NCBI RefSeq assembly: GCF_000373565.1 | Contig: NZ_KB891851.1 | Coordinates: forward strand, 248,001-312,000 | From: Streptomyces sp. HmicA12 | Lineage (GTDB): Bacteria > Actinomycetota > Actinomycetes > Streptomycetales > Streptomycetaceae | Length of the DNA stretch: 64,000 bases | Direction: 5' to 3' | Shown here: positions 9,385 to 18,823 of the stretch, in pieces | How the letters are laid out: each line of letters starts with the position of its first letter | Numbering within the stretch: position 1 is the stretch's first letter | The notes under the pieces: model-generated | What the model was told of the DNA's origin: nothing | Databases searched by the model: none | What the model saw: only the letters and a program-made list of their open reading frames with translations | Made by a program: the position numbers and the translations under genes

Positions 9385-10379
9385 GCCCGGTCCTCCCGGG
9401 TGAAGCGGTCGGAGACGCGCAGCAGCGCGAACGAGAGGAGGAAGGTCGCGGCGGCGAGGACCACCGCGGTGGCCGAGGCCCCGTACAGGTCGTTCGTGCC
9501 GAACGCGGCGTTGTAGATGGCGAGCAGCGGGCTCCAGGTGCTGGAGATGCCGTTGCTGATCGGCTGCAGGGCCTTGGGTTCGGTGAAGACCTGGAGGGTC
9601 GCGATCACCGAGAAGAAGAAGGTGAGGACGAGGGACGGCAGCACGATCGGGATCTTGATGCGCAGGGCGATCATGACGTCGGAGGCGCCGTCGATCCGGG
9701 CCGCCTCGTAGATCTCCTGCGGGATGGCGCGCAGGGCCGTGTAGATCACGATCATGTTGAAGCCGGTGCCGCCCCAGACCGCGATGTTGGCGAACGACAG
9801 GTAGAGCGTGCCGCCGCTGAACAGGTCCGGCTGCGGCAGGTCGAGCGCCCGCAGGACGTAGTAGAAGGGGCTGACGTCCGGCAGGTAGAGGAAGCCCCAC
9901 ATCAGCGCGGCGATGATGCCGGGCACCGCGTACGGCAGGAAGATCGCGAGCCGCGAGAAGGCGCCGGCGCGCAGCTTCGGGGTGTCCAGCATCAGGGCGA
10001 AGACCAGGGCGAGGCCGAGCATCGTCGGGATGACGATGAGGCCGTAGCCGAAGGCGCGCAGGACGCTGTGGCCGAACTCGGAGTTCTGCAGCACCGCCGT
10101 GTAGTTGGCGATGCCGTTCCACACCTCCTTGCGGGCGCCCGAGCCGAGGCCCGCGCCCTGCACCTCGACCTTGTGCAGGCTGATCCAGATCGCGTAGCCG
10201 ATGGGCACGATCGTGAACGCCGCGAACAGGGCGAGCGTCGGCATCAGGAACCAGTACGGCGCGCTGCGGCCGCGGCGACGGACCCGGACCGGACGGTCGG
10301 GGCGGGCGGCCCGGGTGGCGCCGCCCGCCCGGGGCCCGTCCGCGGTGCGGACGGAGCCCTCAAGCGGAGTGCTGGTCAT
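9381..10379 (-). CDS. ABC sugar transporter permease, MalF type
   Basis: The 332-residue protein has a basic, Arg/Pro-rich N-terminus, six predicted membrane helices and an EAA loop (EIYEAARIDGASDVMIALRIKIP). It starts at ATG 10379, overlapping the stop codon of the solute-binding protein gene (ATGA). It pairs with the MalG-type permease downstream. The order binding protein, MalF-like, MalG-like is standard for CUT1 oligosaccharide importers. Confidence 0.92.
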   Translation of the reverse strand: MTSTPLEGSVRTADGPRAGGATRAARPDRPVRVRRRGRSAPYWFLMPTLALFAAFTIVPIGYAIWISLHKVEVQGAGLGSGARKEVWNGIANYTAVLQNSEFGHSVLRAFGYGLIVIPTMLGLALVFALMLDTPKLRAGAFSRLAIFLPYAVPGIIAALMWGFLYLPDVSPFYYVLRALDLPQPDLFSGGTLYLSFANIAVWGGTGFNMIVIYTALRAIPQEIYEAARIDGASDVMIALRIKIPIVLPSLVLTFFFSVIATLQVFTEPKALQPISNGISSTWSPLLAIYNAAFGTNDLYGASATAVVLAAATFLLSFALLRVSDRFTREDRA

Positions 10380-11707
10380 CCGGCGGCCACCTTGAATCCC
10401 TGCTTCTTCATGTCGGCGTACGTCTTGTCCTGCATGGCGCCGACCGAGGAGACGAACTGGGACTTCTTCTTCGCCTTGCACGCCTTGCCGAAGTTGTCGG
10501 TGAAGGCGTCGTAGCAGGTCTGGACGTTCGGACCCCAGGCCGAGGCGACCGCGGTGTCGGAGATCTTCGCGGCGTCGGCGTAGAAGTCCTTCTGGTTCGG
10601 GAAGAACTCGGGGGTCTCCAGCACGTCACCGGTCTGGGCGTCGGTGGCGGCCGGGTAGATGCCGGCGTACTTGACCAGGGCGGCCAGGGCCTCCGGGTCG
10701 GTGTTCAGCCACGTGATGAACTTGACCGCGGCCTCCTTGTTCTCGGAGTCCGTGGACACCCCGGTCGAGGAGCCGCCCCAGCTGCCCGTCTTGTTCTCCC
10801 CGTCGCTCCACTGCGGCAGCGGCGCCATCCGCCACTTCCCCTTGGTGTCGGGGGCGGAGGAGACCAGCACGCCGGGCGCCCACACGGCCGAGACCCAGGC
10901 CATGTGCGTGCCCTTGTTGAGGGCGTTGTTCCACTGCGGGGTGTACATCTTCTGGTTGTCGATGACCCCTTCCTCGACGAGCCCGCCCCAGAACCCGGCG
11001 ACCTTCTCGGTGGCCGCGTCGTCGATGGCGACGGTCCACTTGCCGTCGCCGTCGACGGTCCACCACCGGGCGCCGGCCTGCTGGGCGAGACCGGCGAACA
11101 GGCCGGAGTCGTTGGAGGAGAACGTGGTCAGGAAGGCGTCGGGGTCGGCCTTCCTCGCGGCGCGGGCCACCTCCGCGAACTCGTCCCAGGTCTTCGGGAC
11201 GGACAGCTTGTGCTTCTTGAACAGGTCCTCGCGGTAGTAGAACATCAGCGGCCCGGAGTCCTGCGGGATCGCGTAGACCGCGTCCGTGCCCAGCGTGACC
11301 ATGCCCCAGGTGCCCTCGGCGAACTTGCCCTTGGTGTCCTTCGCCTCCTTGGCCAGGTCGGCCAGGACGTCGTTGGAGACCAGGGTGGGCAGGGACTGGT
11401 ACTCGACCTGCATGAGGTCGGGGGCGTTGCCCGCCTTCTTCGCGGTGATCAGCTTGGTGACGATCTCACCGCCGCTGGCCTGCTTGGACACCGTCACGGT
11501 GATGTCGGGGTTCTTCTTGTTCCAGATCGCGGCAACCTTCTCCATGTTCGGCGCCCACGACCAGTACGTGAGCTTGACCGGACCTGAGGTCTTGCCGGAA
11601 TCACTGTCGTCGGAGTCGCCGCAGGCGGCGAGGGTGCCGGCGAGGCCGGTGGCGAGGGCGCCGGCGAGGACGGAACGCCTGCGGAGTTCGCGACGGTGGA
11701 TCGACAT
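10376..11707 (-). CDS. extracellular solute-binding lipoprotein (family 1), probably galacto-oligosaccharide
   Basis: The 443-residue protein begins with a twin-arginine-like signal (LRRRSVLAG) ending in a lipobox LAAC, with Cys29 the lipidated residue. A family 1 sugar-binding domain follows. Of two in-frame ATGs (11713 and 11707), the second lies six bases after AGGGGAG and is preferred. It is the first gene of the importer operon and diverges from the GH42/GH53 genes, which is why a galactan-derived oligosaccharide is the likely ligand. The ligand is inference; the transporter role is secure. Confidence 0.9.
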   Translation of the reverse strand: MSIHRRELRRRSVLAGALATGLAGTLAACGDSDDSDSGKTSGPVKLTYWSWAPNMEKVAAIWNKKNPDITVTVSKQASGGEIVTKLITAKKAGNAPDLMQVEYQSLPTLVSNDVLADLAKEAKDTKGKFAEGTWGMVTLGTDAVYAIPQDSGPLMFYYREDLFKKHKLSVPKTWDEFAEVARAARKADPDAFLTTFSSNDSGLFAGLAQQAGARWWTVDGDGKWTVAIDDAATEKVAGFWGGLVEEGVIDNQKMYTPQWNNALNKGTHMAWVSAVWAPGVLVSSAPDTKGKWRMAPLPQWSDGENKTGSWGGSSTGVSTDSENKEAAVKFITWLNTDPEALAALVKYAGIYPAATDAQTGDVLETPEFFPNQKDFYADAAKISDTAVASAWGPNVQTCYDAFTDNFGKACKAKKKSQFVSSVGAMQDKTYADMKKQGFKVAAG

Positions 11708-11814
11708 CTTCATCTCCCCTGGAAGACGGGTCCGCGCCGGGTGTCCCTGAGGGCCCCTGTGGGGGGCTCCGCGCCGGAGAAGGCGTGGGCACGAGAGGCA
11801 GGAAGGCCGGGCGG

Positions 11815-11854
11815 CTGTGCACGATGGGCCGTGCTGTTCTGTGATCGTGCACAG
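11815..11854. promoter_or_regulatory. inverted repeat, candidate operator at the importer promoter
   Basis: CTGTGCACGAT (11815-11825) and its exact complement ATCGTGCACAG (11844-11854) are 18 bases apart. They lie at and just downstream of the predicted -10 of the binding-protein gene, a position suited to repression. The rest of the 319-base divergent gap 11708-12026 holds this, the promoter below and the motifs shared with the second GH42 gene. Confidence 0.5.
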
Positions 11855-11881
11855 TAGAGAATTGTTTCGCCCCCTTGTCAA
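11851..11881 (-). promoter_or_regulatory. candidate promoter of the ABC importer operon
   Basis: On the minus strand a consensus TTGACA (11876-11881) and TACTGT (11851-11856) are separated by 19 bases, slightly long. Transcription would start near 11844, inside the inverted repeat, leaving a leader of roughly 135 bases before the binding-protein gene. Confidence 0.45.
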
Positions 11882-11900
11882 TGCGCGGGCTTGAGGGTTA

Positions 11901-11954
11901 CTTACTTGTTGCCAACAGATGTCGCTGCCCTCGAATCCTGTGCCCGGTTACAGC
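11901..11954 (+). promoter_or_regulatory. motifs shared with the second GH42 promoter region
   Basis: CTTACTTGTTGCCAA (11901-11915) and CCGGTTACAGC (11944-11954) recur upstream of the other GH42 gene as CTTACTTGCCAA (16603-16614) and CCGGTTACAGC (16579-16589). The two motifs are in opposite order in the two places. Shared sequence at paralogous genes suggests one regulator binds both, though common ancestry of the flanks could also explain it. Confidence 0.4.
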
Positions 11955-12026
11955 CGAAGCACAGCTGAACTCGGCGTTCCGGCGGCGCAGTTCCGGCAGC
12001 CCCGTCACACCCTTGGGAGCCCTGTG

Positions 12027-14045
12027 ATGACCCGCACCGCCCCGCACACCGGCACGCCCCTGTTCTTCGGCGGCGACTACAACCCCGAGCAGTGGCCGCG
12101 CGAGGTGTGGCGCGAGGACGTGGCCCTCATGCGGGAGGCCGGGGTGAACCTGGTGAGCCTCGGCGTCTTCGCCTGGGCCGAGCTGGAGCCACGACCGGGG
12201 GAGTTCGCCTGGGACTGGCTCGACGAGGTGATCGGCCTGCTGCACGAGGGCGGCATCGGCATCGCGCTCGGAACGCCGACCGCGGCGCCCCCCGCCTGGT
12301 TCTACCGCGCCCACCCCGACGCCCTGCCCGTCGACCGGCAGGGCGTGCGGCTCGCCTTCGGCTCACGCGGCGCGATCTGCCACTCCCACCCCGCCTACCG
12401 GGCGGCGGCCACGGCCGTGGTGGAACAGCTCGCCGAGCGCTACGGCAGCCACCCGGCCCTCCGGCTCTGGCACGTCCACAACGAGTACGACGGCCCGTCC
12501 CTGGTCTGCTACTGCGAGCTGTGCGCGGCCGCGTTCCGCACCTGGCTGCGCGAACGCCACGGAACGCTGGACGCCCTCAACTCGGCCTGGGGGACGGCGT
12601 TCTGGGGCCAGCGGTACGGGGACTGGGAGGAGATCACCCCGCCCCGGGTGACGGCCAGCGCGGGCAACCCGGCGCAGCAGCTCGACTACCGCCGCTTCGC
12701 CGACGCGCAGGCCCGCGCCAACTTCGTGGCCGAACGGGACATCCTGCACCGCCTGTCGCCCGGCACACCGGTCACCACGAACTTCACCACCGCCCCCAGC
12801 CAGGGCGACAAACTCGACTACTGGGCCTGGGCGGACGAGGTCGACCTCGTCACCAACGACCACTACCTGATGACCGACGGCCGCCGCACGCAGGTCAACC
12901 TCGCCCTGGCCGCAGACCTCACGCGCTCGCTCGCGGGCGGCGCCCCCTGGCTGCTCCTCGAACACGCCCCGTCCGGCGTCAACTGGCAGCCGTACAACCC
13001 GGCCAAGCACCCCGGCCAGATGGCCCGCAACTCGCTCGGGCACGTGGCGCGCGGCTCCGAGGGCGCGATGTTCTTCCAGTGGCGGCAGTCGGTCAGCGGC
13101 GCCGAGAAGTACCACTCGGCGATGCTGCCGCAGGGCGGGACGGGCACGCGGATCTGGCACGAGGTGAACGAACTCGGCTCCCGCGTCGCCGACTTGGCCG
13201 ACCTGCGCGGATCCCGCACGCGCGGCGACGTCGCCATGGTCTGGTCCTGGGAGTCGTGGTGGGCGCAGTCCCTGGAGTGGCGGCCCAGCCGCGACCTGGA
13301 CGCGCGCGAGCGCCTCGACGCGTTCTACGAGGCCCTGTACGACCGTCACCTCACCGTCGACTTCCTGGCGCCGCACGGCCTCGCCGCCCTCGACCCGGAG
13401 CGGCACCCGCTCCTCGTCGTCCCCCAGCTGTACCTGGCCCCGGCGTCGGTCGCCGCCGACCTGGAGGCGTACGTCCGCCGCGGCGGCACCCTGCTCGTCT
13501 CGTTCTTCTCCGGCATCGTCGACGAGAACGACACCTTCCACCCGGGCCCGCACCCCGGGGCCCTGCGCGACGTACTCGGCCTGACCGTCGAGGAGTTCAG
13601 CCCGCTGCTGCCCGACGAGCGGACCACCGTCCGCATCGGGCAGGGCGACCGGTGCGTGGAGCAACCGGCCGACCTCTGGTCCGAGATCGTCGTCCCGGCC
13701 GGCTGCACCACCGAAGGGGTCTTCACCGACGGCGTCGCCGCGGGCCACCCGGCCCTCACCCGGCACGCGCTCGGCGCCGGCACGGCCTGGTACCTGGCGA
13801 CCCGGCTCACCGGCGACGCCCTCGCCACTGTCGTCGACCGCGCGCTCAACGACGCCGGCATCACCCCGCCGGACCTGCCGCGCGACGTCGAACTGGTCGT
13901 CAGGGAGAGCGAGTCCGACTCCCACACCCGCGCCTTCTGCTTCGCCCTCAACCACACCGACACGGAAACCAAGATCCCGTTGCCGGACGGCACACACGCC
14001 GTCGTGGCCCCGGGCGGGGTGGAGGTGTGGCGGGTGCCGCGGTGA
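12027..14045 (+). CDS. GH42 beta-galactosidase
   Basis: The 672-residue protein has the three-domain GH42 layout: TIM barrel (about 1-390), trimerisation domain (about 390-600), small C-terminal beta domain. Acid/base is E153 (HVHNEYDG), nucleophile E312 (LLLEHAPSG), and the zinc-cluster cysteines are C118, C161, C163 and C166. There is no signal peptide, so it works in the cytoplasm on imported beta-galacto-oligosaccharides. The ATG at 12027 has GGGAG upstream. It diverges from the importer operon and precedes two GH53 genes. Confidence 0.93.
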   Translation: MTRTAPHTGTPLFFGGDYNPEQWPREVWREDVALMREAGVNLVSLGVFAWAELEPRPGEFAWDWLDEVIGLLHEGGIGIALGTPTAAPPAWFYRAHPDALPVDRQGVRLAFGSRGAICHSHPAYRAAATAVVEQLAERYGSHPALRLWHVHNEYDGPSLVCYCELCAAAFRTWLRERHGTLDALNSAWGTAFWGQRYGDWEEITPPRVTASAGNPAQQLDYRRFADAQARANFVAERDILHRLSPGTPVTTNFTTAPSQGDKLDYWAWADEVDLVTNDHYLMTDGRRTQVNLALAADLTRSLAGGAPWLLLEHAPSGVNWQPYNPAKHPGQMARNSLGHVARGSEGAMFFQWRQSVSGAEKYHSAMLPQGGTGTRIWHEVNELGSRVADLADLRGSRTRGDVAMVWSWESWWAQSLEWRPSRDLDARERLDAFYEALYDRHLTVDFLAPHGLAALDPERHPLLVVPQLYLAPASVAADLEAYVRRGGTLLVSFFSGIVDENDTFHPGPHPGALRDVLGLTVEEFSPLLPDERTTVRIGQGDRCVEQPADLWSEIVVPAGCTTEGVFTDGVAAGHPALTRHALGAGTAWYLATRLTGDALATVVDRALNDAGITPPDLPRDVELVVRESESDSHTRAFCFALNHTDTETKIPLPDGTHAVVAPGGVEVWRVPR

Positions 14046-14129
14046 GCGGCCCCGCGCCTCGCCCTCCCTGCCCTGCCCCCCCGAACCACCTTCCCCACCA
14101 CCCACCCCGCGAAGGGAACCCACCCCACC

Positions 14130-15296
14130 ATGCGCAGACGAACCGTCCTGACCGCCGCCGCGGCCACCGTCATCGCCGCGCCCGTCCTCGGCGCGACCCC
14201 GGCCCTGGCGAGCAGCGGCACCGGATCGAAGGGGCACCGCGGCCTGGAGATCCGGGGCTGTGACATTTCCTCGTTGCCCAAGGACGAGGCGTCCGGTGCC
14301 GTCTACCGGCGTCCCGACGGCAAGAAGGACGACCCGGTGCGCATCCTCGCCCGGGCCGGTGTCACGCACGCCCGGCTGAAGGTCTGGCTCGACCCGGCCG
14401 ACGGCTACAACACCGAGCGGCGGATCCTGCCGCTGGCGCGCCGCCTCAAGGAGGCGGGCATCGGCATCTGGGTCGACTTCCACTACTCCGACACCTGGGC
14501 CGACCCGTCGAAGCAGTACAAGCCCGCCGCCTGGGCCGACCTCGACGTCACGGGCCTGACCCGCGCCGTGTACGACCACACCGCCGACGTCCTCGGCGCG
14601 CTCAGGAGGCAGGGCACCCCGGCCGACCTCGTCCAGGTCGGCAACGAGATCAACGGCGGCCTGCTGTGGCCCGAGGGCAAGAACTGGGGCGACGGTTCGG
14701 GCGGTTGGGACGTCACCGCCGCCTTCCTCGAGGCCGGACTCCAGGCGGCCCGCGACACGACACCCCGCGTCCGCACGATGCTGCACATCGCCTCGGGCGG
14801 CGACAACGCCACCTCCCGCTGGTGGTTCGACAACGCGGTCACCACGTACGGCCTCGACTTCGACATCATCGCCCAGTCGTACTACCCCTTCTGGCACGGC
14901 GACCTGGCGACCGCGGCCGCCAACTTCGCCGATCTGTCGTCCCGTTACGACAAGCCCGTCGTGATCGCCGAGACCGCGTACCCGTTCACGCTGCGGAGCG
15001 AGGACGCCACCAACGACATCCTCAACAGTGAGTCCCAGCTCACCGAGGGCTTCCCCGCGACCCCGGCCGGCCAGGCCGCCTGGCTGCGCGCCGTCGCCGA
15101 CCTGCAGGCGAACGTCCCGAACGGCAAGGGCCTCGGCTACTGCTACTGGGAAGGCGTGTGGACGTACCGGGAGGGCAACGGCTGGGACCCGGCCGACCCG
15201 ACGTCCGGCAACGCCTGGGAGAACCTCGCCCTGTTCGACTTCGAGGACAGGGCGCTTCCGGCTCTCGACGTCCTGGGCGGATATCGCGCCCCGTAG
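14130..15296 (+). CDS. secreted GH53 endo-beta-1,4-galactanase
   Basis: The 388-residue protein starts with a twin-arginine signal (MRRRTVLTAAAA ending near ALA at residue 27) followed by a GH53 barrel. The catalytic glutamates are E173 (VGNEINGG, acid/base) and E281 (VIAETAYP, nucleophile). It would cut beta-1,4-galactan side chains of pectin (arabinogalactan I) outside the cell. It lies 84 bases after the GH42 gene, probably in the same transcript, and is paralogous to the next gene. Confidence 0.93.
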   Translation: MRRRTVLTAAAATVIAAPVLGATPALASSGTGSKGHRGLEIRGCDISSLPKDEASGAVYRRPDGKKDDPVRILARAGVTHARLKVWLDPADGYNTERRILPLARRLKEAGIGIWVDFHYSDTWADPSKQYKPAAWADLDVTGLTRAVYDHTADVLGALRRQGTPADLVQVGNEINGGLLWPEGKNWGDGSGGWDVTAAFLEAGLQAARDTTPRVRTMLHIASGGDNATSRWWFDNAVTTYGLDFDIIAQSYYPFWHGDLATAAANFADLSSRYDKPVVIAETAYPFTLRSEDATNDILNSESQLTEGFPATPAGQAAWLRAVADLQANVPNGKGLGYCYWEGVWTYREGNGWDPADPTSGNAWENLALFDFEDRALPALDVLGGYRAP

Positions 15297-15350
15297 GGGC
15301 GCGGGGCTGTATCGATGTGCGGCTCCGCCGCGTGGGCGCGACCAGCCACA
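15295..15350. repeat. dispersed repeat, family B copy 1
   Basis: This 56-base element begins within the GH53 stop codon with AGGGGCGCGGGGCTGT and ends GCGCGACCAGCCAC. A second copy in opposite orientation lies at 48551-48607. Its two ends match the ends of the right arm of family A, so the two families look related. It may shape the mRNA between the two GH53 genes. Confidence 0.7.
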
Positions 15351-15430
15351 AACGACCCGCACCCGCCAGACGGCACAAGGCGGCACATCCAACGGCGCAC
15401 ACCAACCACCCGCACACAGGAGAACACGCC

Positions 15431-16558
15431 ATGCAAAGACGCACGCTCCTCAAAGCGGCCGCGGCAAGCGTCGCCGCGCCCACCCTGCTCACCGCGACCG
15501 GCACCCCCGCCTCCGCCGCGACCTCCCTCTCCATCCGCGGCATCGACTTCTCCTCCGTGGCGAAGGCGGAGGCCCTCGGCGCGGTCTGGCACCAGTCCGA
15601 CGGCACCCAGATCAACCCGGTCCAGCTGCTCTCCCGCGCCGGCATCACCCACGCCCGCCTGAAGGTCTGGGTCAACCCGGCCGACGGCTACAACAACAAG
15701 GCCCGGATCCTGCCGATGGCGGTGCGCCTGAACCGCTGGGGCATCAAGACCATCATCGACTTCCACTACTCGGACACCTGGGCCGACCCGGGCAACCAGA
15801 CCAAGCCCGCCGCCTGGGCGAACTACTCGGTCTCCCAGCTCAGCACCGCCGTGTACAACCACACCGCCGACGTCCTCGGCGCCCTCACCGCCCAGGGCAC
15901 CCCCGCCGACCTCGTGCAGATCGGCAACGAGATCAACGGCGGCATGCTCTGGGACACCGGCAACTGGAACAACCTCGACAACCTCGCCGCGTTCCTCACC
16001 TCCGGCATCAACGCCGCCCGCGCCACCACCCCCGGCGTGCGTACGGTCCTGCACCTGGCCAACGGCGGTACGCAGAGCCTCTACCAGTGGTTCTTCGACG
16101 CCATGCGGGCACGCGGCGTGGCCTGGGACGTCATCGGCATGTCCTTCTACCCGTACTGGCACGGCACCCTCGCCGACCTGGCCGCGAACCTCGCCTACGT
16201 CACGAGCCGTTACGGCACCCCGGCCTTCGTCGCCGAGACCGCCTACCCGTGGACGCTGAACGACAAGGACGGCTTCGCCAACCTGGTCAACTCCAGCAGC
16301 CAGCTCACCTCCGGCTACCCGGCCACCTCCACCGGCCAGAACGCCTGGGTCAAGGCGATCGCGGACACCGTGGCCGCCACCCCGAACAGCAGGGGCCTCG
16401 GCTACTGCTACTGGGAGGGCTTCTGGACCGCCACCACCGGCAACGGCTGGGACCCGACGAACTCGGCGTCCGGCAACAACTGGGAGAACCAGGCCCTGTT
16501 CGACTACAACAGCGTGGCCCTCCCGGCGCTCTACTCCATCGGCTCGTACCGCGCCTGA
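15431..16558 (+). CDS. secreted GH53 endo-beta-1,4-galactanase, second copy
   Basis: The 375-residue protein has a twin-arginine-like signal (MQRRTLLKAAAASVAAP, cleavage near ASA at about 29) and a GH53 catalytic domain with E167 (IGNEINGG) and E269 (FVAETAYP). It lacks the extra loop after the acid/base motif found in the first copy, so the two may differ in product length. AGGAG lies eight bases before the ATG. Tandem paralogues between two GH42 genes suggest duplication within the locus. Confidence 0.93.
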   Translation: MQRRTLLKAAAASVAAPTLLTATGTPASAATSLSIRGIDFSSVAKAEALGAVWHQSDGTQINPVQLLSRAGITHARLKVWVNPADGYNNKARILPMAVRLNRWGIKTIIDFHYSDTWADPGNQTKPAAWANYSVSQLSTAVYNHTADVLGALTAQGTPADLVQIGNEINGGMLWDTGNWNNLDNLAAFLTSGINAARATTPGVRTVLHLANGGTQSLYQWFFDAMRARGVAWDVIGMSFYPYWHGTLADLAANLAYVTSRYGTPAFVAETAYPWTLNDKDGFANLVNSSSQLTSGYPATSTGQNAWVKAIADTVAATPNSRGLGYCYWEGFWTATTGNGWDPTNSASGNNWENQALFDYNSVALPALYSIGSYRA

Positions 16559-16574
16559 GCCTCTGTCCGCATCT

Positions 16575-16614
16575 GTGACCGGTTACAGCACGAATCGGTC
16601 ACCTTACTTGCCAA
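16575..16614. promoter_or_regulatory. inverted repeat and shared motifs before the second GH42 gene
   Basis: GTGACCG (16575-16581) and CGGTCAC (16596-16602) form a 7-bp inverted repeat spanning CCGGTTACAGC; CTTACTTGCCAA follows at 16603-16614. The last two motifs also occur upstream of the first GH42 gene. The 191-base gap 16559-16749 also carries an AT-rich stretch near 16613-16640 that may hold a promoter. Confidence 0.4.
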
Positions 16615-16749
16615 TGATCAATCGCATGCGTTTATCTTGGCGCATCGCCGTGCGATCTCATGTGTGCACGCTCCCAGAACGACGCTGACGACAGCGACGA
16701 CAGCGGGGAGCGTGCGCCGAAGTTCCGGATCCCCAGGAGAAGACCCCTC

Positions 16750-18753
16750 ATGACGCAGCACCGGCTCGCCTTCGGCGGCGACTACAACCCCGAGCAGTGG
16801 CCGGAGGCCGTCTGGCACGAGGACGTGCGGCTGATGCGCGAGGCCGGCGTGACGATGGTGAGCGTCGGGATCTTCTCCTGGGCCCTGCTCGAACCGGCCC
16901 CGGGCGCCTACGAGTTCGGCTGGCTCGACCGCGTCATCGGCCTGCTGCACGAGAACGGCATCGCCGTCGACCTCGGCACGCCCACCGTCGCCCCGCCCAA
17001 GTGGTTCTACGACCGCAACCCCGACGCCCTGCCGGTCACCGCCGACGGCAACCGGCTCAACTTCGGCTCGCGCGGCGCCATCTGCCACAGCAACCAGGCC
17101 TACCGCGACGCGTCCGCACGCATCACCGAGCAGCTCGCCCGCCGCTACGGCAAGCACGAGGCCGTCGCACTCTGGCACGTCCACAACGAGTACGGCGTCC
17201 CGGTCAGCGCCTGCTACTGCGAGAGCTGCGCCGCCCACTTCCGCCGCTGGCTCTCCGCCACGTACGAGACGGTCGACAGCGTCAACCACGCCTGGGGGAC
17301 GGCCTTCTGGGGTCAGCGCTACGCCTCCTTCGACGAGATCGACCCGCCGCGCACCACCCCGACCGTCGGCAACCCGGCGCAGCAGCTCGACTACCGGCGC
17401 TTCGCCGACGCCACCCTGCGCGAGAACTTCGTGCGCGAGCGCGACATCCTGCACCGGCTCGCCCCCGGCACCCCGGTCACCACCAACTTCATGACGGCGC
17501 TCAGCCAGTGCGACTCCATCGACTACTGGGCCTGGGGCCGCGAGGTCGACCTCGCCACCAACGACCACTACCTGATCACCGACGGCCGCCGGACACACGT
17601 GAACCTGGCCATGGCCGCAGACCTCACGCGCTCGGTCGCGGGCGGCGCCCCCTGGCTGCTGCTCGAACACTCCACGTCCGGCGTCAACTGGCAGCCCCGC
17701 AACCCCGCGAAGGCCCCCGGCCAGATGGCCCGCAACTCGCTGGGGCACGTGGCGCGCGGCTCCGAGGGCGCGATGTTCTTCCAGTGGCGGCAGTCGCGGC
17801 GCGGCGCCGAGAAGTTCCACTCGGCGATGGTTCCGCACGGCGGCACCGACACCAAGGTGTGGCGCGAGGTGTGCGAACTCGGTGCCACGATCAAGGAGTT
17901 GGGAGGCGTCGCCGGGACGCGCACGGTCGCCGACGCCGCGCTGCTGTGGGACTGGCACTCCTGGTGGGCGCAGAACCTTCAGTGGCGCCCGAGCGAGGAC
18001 CACGACGCCCGCGAGCGCGCCGACGCGTACTACGAGGCGCTCTACGACCGACACCTTACCGTCGACTTCGCCCACCCGGAAGCCGACCTGTCGGCGTATC
18101 CCCTGGTCGTCGTCCCCGCCCTCTACCTGGCGACGGAGGCCGCGGCCCTCAACGTCCGCGAGTACGTCGAGAACGGCGGCACGCTCGTCGTCTCGTACTT
18201 CTCCGGCATCGTCGACGAGCACGACGCCGTGCACGAGGGCCCCTACCCGGGCGCCTTCCGCGACGTACTCGGCCTGACCGTCGAGGAGTTCAGCCCGCTG
18301 CTCGCCGGTGAGTCGGTGCGGATCGGCGCCCCCGACGGCTCCGAACTCACCGGCGACGTATGGACCGAGTTCGTCGTCCCCCGCGGCGCCGAACCGGTGT
18401 GGACCTACGCGGACGGGCTCGCCGCCGGCCGCCCCGCCGTCACCCGGCACACGTACGGGCGGGGCACCGCCTGGTACGTCTCGACGCGGCTGTCCGCCGC
18501 GGACCTCGACGCGATCCTCGCCGCTGCCGCCGCGGACGCCGGGATCACGCCCCGCCCCGAACTCCCGCGCGACGTCGAGCTGGTGACACGGACCGGCGAC
18601 TCGGGCACGTACCTCTTCGCGATCAACCACACCGCCGACGAGGCCAAGGTACCGCTGCCCGCGCCCGGCACCGACATGGGCACCGGGCAGCCCGTGACCG
18701 GCACGTTCGCCGTCCCCGCGGGGACGGTCCGGGTGGTGCGCCTGGACGCCTGA
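16750..18753 (+). CDS. GH42 beta-galactosidase, second copy
   Basis: The 667-residue protein is clearly paralogous to the product of the first GH42 gene. E147 (HVHNEYGV) is acid/base, E306 (LLLEHSTSG) the nucleophile, and C112, C155, C157 and C160 form the zinc cluster. No signal peptide is seen. The frame is open 30 codons upstream, but ATG 16750 has AGGAGAAG nine bases before it and matches the paralogue's start. It closes the galactan cluster and is followed by a strong hairpin. Different substrate linkage or chain-length preference between the two copies is possible but not visible. Confidence 0.93.
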   Translation: MTQHRLAFGGDYNPEQWPEAVWHEDVRLMREAGVTMVSVGIFSWALLEPAPGAYEFGWLDRVIGLLHENGIAVDLGTPTVAPPKWFYDRNPDALPVTADGNRLNFGSRGAICHSNQAYRDASARITEQLARRYGKHEAVALWHVHNEYGVPVSACYCESCAAHFRRWLSATYETVDSVNHAWGTAFWGQRYASFDEIDPPRTTPTVGNPAQQLDYRRFADATLRENFVRERDILHRLAPGTPVTTNFMTALSQCDSIDYWAWGREVDLATNDHYLITDGRRTHVNLAMAADLTRSVAGGAPWLLLEHSTSGVNWQPRNPAKAPGQMARNSLGHVARGSEGAMFFQWRQSRRGAEKFHSAMVPHGGTDTKVWREVCELGATIKELGGVAGTRTVADAALLWDWHSWWAQNLQWRPSEDHDARERADAYYEALYDRHLTVDFAHPEADLSAYPLVVVPALYLATEAAALNVREYVENGGTLVVSYFSGIVDEHDAVHEGPYPGAFRDVLGLTVEEFSPLLAGESVRIGAPDGSELTGDVWTEFVVPRGAEPVWTYADGLAAGRPAVTRHTYGRGTAWYVSTRLSAADLDAILAAAAADAGITPRPELPRDVELVTRTGDSGTYLFAINHTADEAKVPLPAPGTDMGTGQPVTGTFAVPAGTVRVVRLDA

Positions 18754-18823
18754 CCGCAGATCAGGTCACGTGTCGGGCAACGACTCCGGCCGGGTTCCGT
18801 GGGGGAAGTCCGGCCGGACGGCG

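Noticed and set aside
12363..15392. 1009-codon open frame antisense to GH42 and GH53 genes
   Set aside because: Shadow of two clear enzyme genes; crosses their boundary and has no recognisable motif.
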